DNA from: an uncultured Vibrio sp.
GTDB lineage: Bacteria; Pseudomonadota; Gammaproteobacteria; Enterobacterales; Vibrionaceae
Direction: 5' to 3'
Assembly (NCBI GenBank): GCA_947504195.1
Contig: CANNGN010000001.1
Coordinates: 707,510-771,509 of the forward strand
Length of the DNA: 64,000 nt
Positions 1-7,242 of this stretch are shown piece after piece. Below the pieces are notes generated by a model, which saw only the letters and a list, made by a program, of their open reading frames with translations, did not search any database and was not told the DNA's origin. The position numbers and the translations under genes are program-made. Positions within the stretch are counted from its first letter, which is position 1; every line of letters begins with the position of its first letter.

Positions 1-1653
1 AAGATATATACGGAAGATTGCATAGGTTGCGGAACCTGTGTTGAATCTTGCCCAATGGATGTATTTCGGCTTGACACCTCAGAGAATCAACCGGAAATTT
101 CACCATGCAGTAGTGATTGTCCACTAGGACTAAATCAACGTGAATATCACTATCTCATCAAATTAAACCAAATAAACGATGCCGCTGCTGCATTGCAATC
201 GCGCCATCCAATGCCTTCTATTACTGGTCGTGTTTGCCCTCACCCTTGTGAGACAGAATGTAGCCGTGCTCAAGTCGATACCGCCATCAACATTAACGGG
301 ATTGAACAATATTTAGGTGATATCGTTTTAGATAATGGTGTTGTGCCACCTTGTAACAGTGGTGATAAAGTCGCCGTTATTGGTTCTGGGCCAGCAGGCC
401 TAAGTGCAGCCTATACGCTGACTCAAAAAGGTTATCAAGTTACCGTATTCGAAAAAGATGAAAAACCGGGCGGTCTTCTTCAATATTCAATTCCCGCTTT
501 CCGCTTGTCTAACGAAATTATCGCCCAACAGATTGATTTTTATAAAAAAATGGGCATCCAGTTTAAGACTGGTGTTGCGGTGGGTAAAGACATAACTAAA
601 ACTGAATTAGAAGCGCAGGGGTTTAAAGCGTTTATTGCGGCAACCGGTGCAGCAAAACCAATGCTGTTAAAGGTACCTGGTGCTGACTCTAAAGGAATAA
701 CTACAGCAATTGAATTCCTAAAAGGTGTGCGTACGGGTAACGTTGACTCTATTGACCAACGTGTTGCTGTAATCGGTGGTGGTAGTGTGGCGTTAGATGC
801 AGCTCGTACCGCTGTTCGTTTAGGTGCAAAAGAAGTGCATGTAGTTTGCTTAGAGCGTATAGAGCCTGGACACAAAGATAACATGCTTGCACTCGCAGAA
901 GAGATCAAAGAAGCAAAAGAAGAAGGTGTAATTTTCCATACTCAGCGTAGTGTTCAGTCATTCAGTCAAACAGATGGAACATTGTCAGGCGTCTCACTAC
1001 TAGAATGTGAAAGCGTTCGAAATGCCGATCTTTCATTTAACCCTTCAATTGGTAGTGAGGTTGTTGGACAACTTCAAATTACAACAGTAATCATGGCCAT
1101 CGGCCAAACTGCTGAAGCAGAATTGGTACCATCTGAAGTTGCAACTAACAAACGAGGGTATATTCAAGCTGATAAGCAAACTCTACAAGTTGAATCAGAT
1201 ATATTTGGCGCTGGTGACGGTGTAACAGGACCAACAACCGTCGTCGTGGCTCTTGCCTCCGGTAAACGTGCTGCTGTAATGGTTGACCGCTACTTAAAAG
1301 GTGAAGAGTTGGCACAACCGGAAGTAGAACAAGAGATTGCAAAACCTGTTCCACAAGGCAACAACTTATACATTGAAGAGCGCCAAGAGCGTACGTCTAC
1401 CGATGCACAAGTTCGCGTCGCGAATTTCGACGAAACTATGCAATCATTCACTAGAGCGCAAGCTCAAAGAGAAGCTGAACGCTGCTTAACCTGTGGTAGC
1501 CGCTCAAAAATTGCTTACGTTGATGACTGTCAAGTATGTCGGCTTTGTGCACACTTCTGCCCTGCAGATTGTATTGAAATCTCAGAAGGCGCATACATGA
1601 CATCGTTACATAACTTCGATGTCGTCAATCTTGGCAAAGACCTAAACCAATAA
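1..1653 (+). CDS. Ferredoxin-GltD-like-ferredoxin FAD/NAD(P) oxidoreductase (5' truncated)
   Basis: The reading frame is open from base 1, so the gene starts left of the window; the ATG at 55 is internal to a cysteine motif. The visible N-terminus carries a 4Fe-4S ferredoxin motif (CIGCGTCVESCP). A GltD-type cysteine-rich helical region follows (CPHPCETEC), then an FAD Rossmann motif (IGSGPAGLSAAYTL) and a second dinucleotide-binding motif (VIGGGSVALDAAR). The C-terminus has another Fe-S motif (CQVCRLCAHFCPADC). This is the architecture of NADPH-dependent glutamate-synthase beta-chain-like proteins that pass electrons between NAD(P)H, flavin and Fe-S partners. It sits 11 bp upstream of a flavoprotein gene, so the two probably form one operon. 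I infer that it supplies or accepts electrons for that flavoprotein; the substrate is unknown. Confidence 0.85.
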   Translation, partial: KIYTEDCIGCGTCVESCPMDVFRLDTSENQPEISPCSSDCPLGLNQREYHYLIKLNQINDAAAALQSRHPMPSITGRVCPHPCETECSRAQVDTAININGIEQYLGDIVLDNGVVPPCNSGDKVAVIGSGPAGLSAAYTLTQKGYQVTVFEKDEKPGGLLQYSIPAFRLSNEIIAQQIDFYKKMGIQFKTGVAVGKDITKTELEAQGFKAFIAATGAAKPMLLKVPGADSKGITTAIEFLKGVRTGNVDSIDQRVAVIGGGSVALDAARTAVRLGAKEVHVVCLERIEPGHKDNMLALAEEIKEAKEEGVIFHTQRSVQSFSQTDGTLSGVSLLECESVRNADLSFNPSIGSEVVGQLQITTVIMAIGQTAEAELVPSEVATNKRGYIQADKQTLQVESDIFGAGDGVTGPTTVVVALASGKRAAVMVDRYLKGEELAQPEVEQEIAKPVPQGNNLYIEERQERTSTDAQVRVANFDETMQSFTRAQAQREAERCLTCGSRSKIAYVDDCQVCRLCAHFCPADCIEISEGAYMTSLHNFDVVNLGKDLNQ

Positions 1654-1664
1654 GGAGTTCAGTT

Positions 1665-3407
1665 ATGAGTAACAAAAAGAATATGAAGCTTAACGTTATT
1701 GAGACCGAAATCTTTGTTATCGGTGGTGGTTTTGCTGGCTGCTTTGCTGCAGTAAAAGCAGCTGAAGCAGGCGCTAAAGTTACGATGGCAGTGAAAGGTC
1801 GTACTGGTCGGTCTGGCCTTACACCTTGGGCAAACTCTTGGTTTGTTTACGATGAATTCCACGGAAAGATCACCCGAGATGATTACCTAACTCAGTTTAA
1901 ATTATCAGGTGAATATTTAAACAACTTAGACTTCTCTAATCTTTTAATGGATGAAGCGCGTGATCGTTTTGATGAACTTCGGGAATGGGGTGCAACTACC
2001 GCATTAGATTATCCAGAAGAAGGTCGCCCGTATTACTATCAACACGGTACAGTTTCCCGGTCTATAGAATACTGTGCCGCAGGCGACCCTATGCGTCGCA
2101 AAGCAGTATCAGTCGGTGTCGAAATGGTTGAGCGTGTGATGATTGTCGAGCTTATCAAAGAAGGTGAAAAAGTGGTTGGCGGCATGGGTTTCCATATGGA
2201 AACAGGTGAACCGTATGCAATTCTAGCAAAAGCCACCATTCTTTGTTCAGGCCCATCTTCACTTAAACCCGTTGGTATGGGATACCCATGTTCGTCTACC
2301 ACAGCCGACGGTGATGCGATGGCTATACGTGCTGGTGCACAAATTTCTGGCAAAGAGTTCAACGATGCCCACCCTTCTCGTCCATTTAGCTATCTAGATG
2401 AAAAAGGCTTGAAACGAGCATCGGGTGATGCAACGAGTAAGAAAACGGTATTAGGTTTAGGTGGCGGTCCACCGAGTCAAGACGGTCCACTTGATCCTAA
2501 AGATTTCAATGGCGGACAAATGGGCTTACGCATCGATACCGCAATTGGTATCAACATTGGCGGACAGCCGATGGATCCTCAATACTTAAAAGGCCCGGGC
2601 GGAACTTGCCATATAACAAGTGGCTCAGGTACAGCCGAACGCATGAAAACCGGGTATTCAACCACGGGTATGGGAAACCATAAAGGTGAAGGAGTCTTTC
2701 CACAAGATATCAACGGCCGCTCAAACCTCGAAGGCTTATGGGCAGCTGGTGATGCAATGTGTTCAATGCAAAATGGCGCCGGATATGCCGGTTTTGGTTC
2801 ATCATCTTCAGGGTCTGCAGTACAAGGAGCTCGCTCTGGTTGGGCTGCAGCTGAATATGTAAAAGATCAACCAACGCCAAGTGTCGATGTTTTAATTCTT
2901 GAGGAAATGAAAGAGCAAATTTTATTCCCTATTAACAATGAACAAGGATTCAACCCAAATTGGGTAACTCGAATAATGCAAGGCATCATGTACCCTTACT
3001 ATGTTATGTACACCAAAGAGCAAGATCGCTTGGAAATCGCGCTAAAGCAAATCAAATACTTGCAGAAAAAGTTCGCAAATAACCTGCGCGTCGAGGATTT
3101 TCACGAACTGCGCAATGCTCATGAATGTCGCAATATGCTACTTAACGCCGAAATGAAGCTTGTCGCTGGCATGGAGCGTAAAGAAAGTCGTGGTACTCAC
3201 TACCGTGAAGATTATCCATATCGTGATGATTCTAAGTATCTCGCATGGGTTAAACTGACGCTAAACGACGAGGGTCATGTTCACCCTGAACTACACCCAA
3301 TTCCTCAGGAGTGGCACCCAGATTCATCGTTAAGCTATCGAGAAAAATACGCATATGTATATCCAGGTGAAGATGAGGCACGTGAAAAAGCAGGGATACT
3401 TGATTAA
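1665..3407 (+). CDS. FAD-dependent fumarate reductase/AprA-type flavoprotein
   Basis: 580 residues. The N-terminus has an FAD-binding Rossmann motif (VIGGGFAGCFAAVKAAEAG), and the C-terminal half has the second FAD-contact region LWAAGDAMCSMQNGAGYAGFG followed by a Ser/Gly-rich stretch, typical of the SdhA/FrdA/AprA/aspartate-oxidase superfamily. I see no signal peptide, so it is probably cytoplasmic. The start ATG at 1665 is preceded by AAGGAG with good spacing. It lies directly after the ferredoxin/GltD-like gene and is closed by a strong terminator, so the pair looks like a flavoprotein with its electron-transfer partner. Family members reduce double bonds or oxidise sulfur or amino compounds; the sequence does not fix the substrate. 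The context of an Mo-enzyme and a transporter suggests anaerobic metabolism of an organic substrate. Confidence 0.8.
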   Translation: MSNKKNMKLNVIETEIFVIGGGFAGCFAAVKAAEAGAKVTMAVKGRTGRSGLTPWANSWFVYDEFHGKITRDDYLTQFKLSGEYLNNLDFSNLLMDEARDRFDELREWGATTALDYPEEGRPYYYQHGTVSRSIEYCAAGDPMRRKAVSVGVEMVERVMIVELIKEGEKVVGGMGFHMETGEPYAILAKATILCSGPSSLKPVGMGYPCSSTTADGDAMAIRAGAQISGKEFNDAHPSRPFSYLDEKGLKRASGDATSKKTVLGLGGGPPSQDGPLDPKDFNGGQMGLRIDTAIGINIGGQPMDPQYLKGPGGTCHITSGSGTAERMKTGYSTTGMGNHKGEGVFPQDINGRSNLEGLWAAGDAMCSMQNGAGYAGFGSSSSGSAVQGARSGWAAAEYVKDQPTPSVDVLILEEMKEQILFPINNEQGFNPNWVTRIMQGIMYPYYVMYTKEQDRLEIALKQIKYLQKKFANNLRVEDFHELRNAHECRNMLLNAEMKLVAGMERKESRGTHYREDYPYRDDSKYLAWVKLTLNDEGHVHPELHPIPQEWHPDSSLSYREKYAYVYPGEDEAREKAGILD

Positions 3408-3447
3408 TTTAATCAAGCTTTAGAATTAATCACGTTATTTTAATATC

Positions 3448-3488
3448 AAAGACAGGTCAAAATAATTATATTATTTTGACCTGTCTTT
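3448..3488 (+). terminator. Strong rho-independent terminator after the flavoprotein gene
   Basis: Perfect 19-bp inverted repeat (left arm 3448-3466, right arm 3470-3488) with a 3-base loop; the right arm ends in CTGTCTTT. Both flanks are A/T-rich, so it could work in either direction. Confidence 0.9.
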
Positions 3489-3996
3489 TAATAATATATA
3501 AAAATAGAATTAGAAATTAATTAATATTCCTTATTTGAATATATTAACATTGTATTATCACACTATACCCATCTTTTAAAACTTCATTTCAATACAACTT
3601 ATTTCAAAAATATATGTCATTTATTTGTTTTAAATCAATAAACAAAAACCGCATGTTAATACAAATAAATCTTATTTCCATATAGCCGAAAAGCCTTAAT
3701 ACAAAAGGCACCACCATAAATGGGAAATGCATTCTCATAATTAGAAAATGTATCAATATAACCGTGATGTGACTCTTATTATTATTTACTCTGTGAACCA
3801 GATCTCGATCAATATTGTTATTAAATATCTAGAGTGATTTTTTAATACTTTAATTAATACCTGAAAAGAGTATGGTTAATAATATATTAAAAAGTTTTAT
3901 TTATTGATTGTAATATAATTACCTATTTACATATTAAACATTTTGTTCAACTAATCTAATTTAAATCACTACAATTTAACTTATAAGAGAGGAAAC
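3489..3996. other. AT-rich intergenic region upstream of the MFS transporter
   Basis: About 500 bp of very AT-rich DNA with no convincing ORF. It presumably holds the promoter of the MFS gene. I looked for a -24/-12 sigma-54 element and found none that fits. TGTGA-type half-sites occur near 3767-3800 without a convincing full CRP/FNR palindrome. Confidence 0.5.
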
Positions 3997-5322
3997 ATGG
4001 AAAAGGTGCTGCAAAAAGGCTTTAAAGCTAAGGCACTCGGTGTGATCATCTATGTATTTGTCACAATGTACTTGCAATTAACTATCGCAGGTCCAGACAG
4101 TATGAACATACTAATGCCTGCGCTCGTAGAAAAGTTTGGGATGGCCCCTGGTGAGATTATGGGTGGCATTTCAGCGGTTCGTTTACTTGGTGTTGTTGCG
4201 GGGGTTGTTACCGGTGCGCTCATCATGAAGATGGGTTTCAAAAAGATTGGGGTACCTTCAATTGTAATCGCAGGTCTTTCCGTGACGATGATGGGACGAG
4301 TGGACTCTTGGATGGGGATCATGATAATCCAAACTATCCTCACCATCATCACTCCTGTACTCATGTTCATACAAGGTGGTCTAATTGCGAATTGGTTCAT
4401 GCGCTATAAGGGTGTTATCTTTGGTATTGTAACCATTTCTGCACCATTAAGTACGGCAACATTCACCCCAATTGGCTTGCCCATTTTTATGGAAGTGGGC
4501 TTTGTAACTTTTTATACAGGTCTCGGCGCCATCATTGCATTTTGGGGTATTCTCGGTATCTGGGCGATGAAAGAAAAACCAGAAGACCATGGGTTTGATC
4601 CAGATGGAATCCCATTTACGGCTGAAGAAAAAGCCGAAGTAGAAGCGATACGCCACAAAGAAAATAATCAAATTACACAGTGGACACTTAAACGCCTATT
4701 AGTGTGTAAGGAGTTTTGGTATGTCACCATTCCGTGGGGTCTTATCGGCGGGATGATGATGGCTGGAATTATGAGTCAAGTTATTCCTATTCTAACAAGT
4801 TCTGGTATGCAGTTAGAAACCGCTCTTACTCTAATGTCAATTATGGCCATCGCAGGTATGCCACTCAGTTATTTCTGGGGGTGGTTAGACGATAAAATTG
4901 GTACTCCTAAAACCAATGCTGTCTTCTCTCTTGCTTATGTCATTGGATCCGCTGGATTTGCGTTTGGTGGACCGGACAGCATGTACTTGATCTACCTAGC
5001 CTTGTTCTGTATCTCTCTCGGCGTCGGTGGTATGCCTAACTTAATGCCATCACTGATCGCATATGTATTTGGTCGTGATGAGTTTGTTAACGTTAACCGA
5101 TGGTTATATGGCTTCCAGATGATATGTATGAGTGCAGGTATGACTTACCTAGCAGTGATGAATGATATTACCGGATCGTACACGTTATCTTTCATGACCT
5201 TCATTCCTATTGCAGCGGTTTGTTGCTTCATGTTCTTATCGATTAAGAAAACCTATGACCCAGAGCGTATTGCACTTGAAGAAAAAGAAAAGCTTGCTTC
5301 TACTCGTGAATCGTTAAGCTGA
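3997..5322 (+). CDS. MFS transporter (OFA-like, probable organic anion carrier)
   Basis: 441 residues with about 12 hydrophobic segments in two halves separated by a charged loop (near residues 190-230). Proline/glycine-rich segments such as GPDSMNILMPALVEKFG resemble the oxalate/formate-antiporter-like branch of the major facilitator superfamily. GAGGAAAC precedes the ATG. It has its own upstream region and terminator and lies between the flavoprotein pair and the Mo-enzyme operon. I infer that it imports or exchanges the substrate or product of these enzymes. The specificity cannot be read from the sequence. Confidence 0.85.
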   Translation: MEKVLQKGFKAKALGVIIYVFVTMYLQLTIAGPDSMNILMPALVEKFGMAPGEIMGGISAVRLLGVVAGVVTGALIMKMGFKKIGVPSIVIAGLSVTMMGRVDSWMGIMIIQTILTIITPVLMFIQGGLIANWFMRYKGVIFGIVTISAPLSTATFTPIGLPIFMEVGFVTFYTGLGAIIAFWGILGIWAMKEKPEDHGFDPDGIPFTAEEKAEVEAIRHKENNQITQWTLKRLLVCKEFWYVTIPWGLIGGMMMAGIMSQVIPILTSSGMQLETALTLMSIMAIAGMPLSYFWGWLDDKIGTPKTNAVFSLAYVIGSAGFAFGGPDSMYLIYLALFCISLGVGGMPNLMPSLIAYVFGRDEFVNVNRWLYGFQMICMSAGMTYLAVMNDITGSYTLSFMTFIPIAAVCCFMFLSIKKTYDPERIALEEKEKLASTRESLS

Positions 5323-5331
5323 TAACGACAT

Positions 5332-5357
5332 CCCCTGTAAGTGTACGCTTACAGGGG
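5332..5357 (+). terminator. Terminator of the MFS gene
   Basis: 10-bp GC-rich stem, CCCCTGTAAG pairing with CTTACAGGGG around a 6-base loop, followed by a T-rich tract (TTTCTTATTTTTT). Confidence 0.9.
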
Positions 5358-5553
5358 TTTCTTATTTTTTATACTCAGTAATTAACTTAATTTCTTCTGA
5401 TTCACGCACTTCCACACAACCTACTCATCCAACTCGGATAACATTCATTTTTTCTCAACCTCTAAAATGCTAAACATCAAATAGTGTTGGTGTGGAACCT
5501 AAGCTGCCTACTCAACCGCTCGGCTTCTTTTTTGCGTTTAATGTGCTATTTGA

Positions 5554-5772
5554 CGCTCTCGTTGCGCCAACTACGGTTATGCTGATGACTCTAAGTCTTT
5601 CAGGAACGCAATTTCGCTTTAGCAACAGAAACAGGCTTGTGTCGGCATTAATTCGATTTACCGCAATGAAGATGGGATCGTGTGGATGTATCTCGTATCT
5701 TTAGACCCAGAGAACACGATTCGTCACTTGGCGATACTTCCAATATCTGTGGGATTTTCTGAAAGTGTATGA
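5554..5772 (+). pseudogene. Possible decayed coding fragment
   Basis: In frame with base 5554, a protein-like sequence runs to a TAG at 5620 and resumes to a TGA at 5770. The second part (about 49 codons) includes segments such as NSIYRNEDGIVWMYLVSLDP and TIRHLAILPISVG, whose composition looks like real protein rather than random translation. There is no start codon with a ribosome site. I do not recognise the family. It may be the remnant of a gene replaced when the redox island was inserted; this is a weak call. Confidence 0.25.
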
Positions 5773-5832
5773 TGGTATTGAGATCGTCGTCGCCCTTTCG
5801 CTATCAAATAAATAGTCGATTAGACGATGATA

Positions 5833-6042
5833 CTAAGCTTCGAAATCAAATTGAGTTGCGGCATTTCGAGAGGCTGCTGAATTATTTTTAGCAGTAACAA
5901 ACCATAACTCATGAAATTGAGTTTCTCTTTCTCGGCGAGAATTTGAATAAAGATTTATAGCAACACATATGCAACAAACAACAACCGCTAGCAATAGCAT
6001 AATAATATTAACAATGACCATAACCACTCCAAAGATTTTCAT
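5833..6042 (-). CDS. Possible small membrane protein (69 aa)
   Basis: The N-terminal 30 residues are strongly hydrophobic (one transmembrane helix with a CC pair), followed by an Arg-rich then polar tail. No good Shine-Dalgarno sequence is visible and an FNR-like palindrome lies only 4 bp upstream of the ATG, so translation from this start is doubtful. No family recognised. Confidence 0.3.
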   Translation of the reverse strand: MKIFGVVMVIVNIIMLLLAVVVCCICVAINLYSNSRRERETQFHELWFVTAKNNSAASRNAATQFDFEA

Positions 6043-6045
6043 TTA

Positions 6046-6059
6046 TTGATTTATATCAA
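6046..6059. promoter_or_regulatory. Perfect FNR-type palindrome
   Basis: TTGATTTATATCAA matches the FNR consensus TTGAT-N4-ATCAA at all ten defined positions. It lies too close to the small ORF start to act as a normal activator there, so it may repress, serve an undetected transcript, or be coincidental. Its presence next to Mo and Fe-S enzyme genes fits anaerobic control. Confidence 0.5.
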
Positions 6060-6304
6060 TAAATATAGCATATGCAATGTGATCTACCTAACAATTTTTA
6101 AGCATAATGAGCTAAATAGGAATGATTTTCTTTTAATAGGATGGTTAGTCTCTGATTCTCCAGTAATAAACTAAAAGTCATACAATTATCAAATAAAGTC
6201 GTCGGAAGGCAATTAGAAGAGTTAATTTGAAGAAGTTTGCAAAGAAAACTAGCGACGATCGAGGCAATTAAAGATTATTACAAGATAAAAGTGCAGGTAA
6301 TAAA

Positions 6305-6343
6305 AAGACCCATAACTCCTTATACTATGAAGTTATGGGTCTT
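6305..6343 (-). terminator. Terminator of the Mo-enzyme operon
   Basis: 13-bp inverted repeat AAGACCCATAACT / AGTTATGGGTCTT. Read on the minus strand it is followed by a T-run (complement of TAAAAAG). It ends the operon about 40 bp after the small-subunit stop. Confidence 0.88.
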
Positions 6344-6382
6344 ATCTTAAGTTATAGAGACTTAGTACTTAAGCGTTAGACA

Positions 6383-7240
6383 CTAAGCCAGTGCAATGAC
6401 ACCTAAGTTAACGCTCTCTTTTAATTCAAATGATACGCTACCTGACAATGCATCTTTCGTTGCAGTTATCGTGTATTCACCTGAATTTGCATCTAGTGCA
6501 TCAAATTTAAAGTCACCAAAGAAATCCGTTGTTAATTCTTGGATAACTTCGTCACCTTTAGACAGCACAACCTGAGCAGCTTCAGCACACTCTTCGATAC
6601 CGTCGATAGTCATTACCACTGAACCAGCAACGTGCTCTTTAGTGTAGCGATATAAGTTCTTATACCAAACTCGTGGTTGAGTTTCATGTTCTTCACCCAA
6701 CACGTCAAGGCCATCTTTCGCCGCTTTCGCTTTCATCTCTTCATCAGAGATTTTCATCGATTGCATCGCGCCTGTACCACATGACTGAACACAACGAGGT
6801 TGTTTCCAACCTGCATCTAGTAAATGTGCGTCGAAGAACCATTTTTGCGGTAATTCTAACTCTTCATTCCACCAGATATGACCATGTGGACATGATTTAA
6901 CTAGACGTTTTTGACCCTTAGCTTTGACTGGGTCAATAATAACAATGCCGTCCTCACGCTGGTAGATTTCACCATCTTTACATGATTGAACACATGGAGC
7001 GTCAGTACATTGACCACACATCGTTGGGACGTAAGCCATATCGACTAAAGATCCAGTACCACGTTCGCGTTTTAGGATATTAATCCAGCGATGTCCATGA
7101 CGAGGTTGAGACTCTGAGTAACCAGGGAAAGTATTACCACAGTACTCATCTTTATCTGCTAGAAAACAGTTATTGCAGTTTTCACATTTCTCTACATCAA
7201 TAACCAGATTCCACTTAGCGATAACTTGTTGATTTTCCAT
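6383..7240 (-). CDS. 4Fe-4S small subunit of a transhydroxylase-like molybdenum enzyme
   Basis: 285 residues from the ATG at 7240, chosen over an in-frame start at 7258 because GGGAG lies 7 bases upstream and the ATG follows the large-subunit TAA by two bases (translational coupling). Residues 10-180 carry ferredoxin cysteine groups: CENCNNCFLADKDEYC, CGQCTDAPCVQSC, a Cys in KSCPHGH and CVQSC. These resemble DmsB/TtrB/PhsB-type dicluster subunits. The C-terminal 80 residues form a beta-rich domain (VVMTIDGIEECAEAAQVVLS to the end) like the extra beta-domain of the Pelobacter transhydroxylase small subunit. This tail separates it from ordinary DmsB proteins. There is no Tat or Sec signal, and neither subunit has a membrane anchor, so the enzyme is probably cytoplasmic. 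Confidence 0.85.
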   Translation of the reverse strand: MENQQVIAKWNLVIDVEKCENCNNCFLADKDEYCGNTFPGYSESQPRHGHRWINILKRERGTGSLVDMAYVPTMCGQCTDAPCVQSCKDGEIYQREDGIVIIDPVKAKGQKRLVKSCPHGHIWWNEELELPQKWFFDAHLLDAGWKQPRCVQSCGTGAMQSMKISDEEMKAKAAKDGLDVLGEEHETQPRVWYKNLYRYTKEHVAGSVVMTIDGIEECAEAAQVVLSKGDEVIQELTTDFFGDFKFDALDANSGEYTITATKDALSGSVSFELKESVNLGVIALA

Positions 7241-7242
7241 GA

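Larger units (their letters stand above)
5358..6304. other. Gene-poor stretch between MFS gene and Mo-enzyme operon
   Basis: About 950 bp without a confident gene. It contains a possible decayed coding fragment (5554-5772), a weak minus-strand small membrane ORF (5833-6042) and a perfect FNR-type palindrome (6046-6059). I saw nothing recognisable in the remainder. Confidence 0.5.

Noticed and set aside
5492..5704. Plus-strand 70-codon ORF
   Set aside because: A different frame of the same stretch looks more protein-like; this one has no ribosome site or family.
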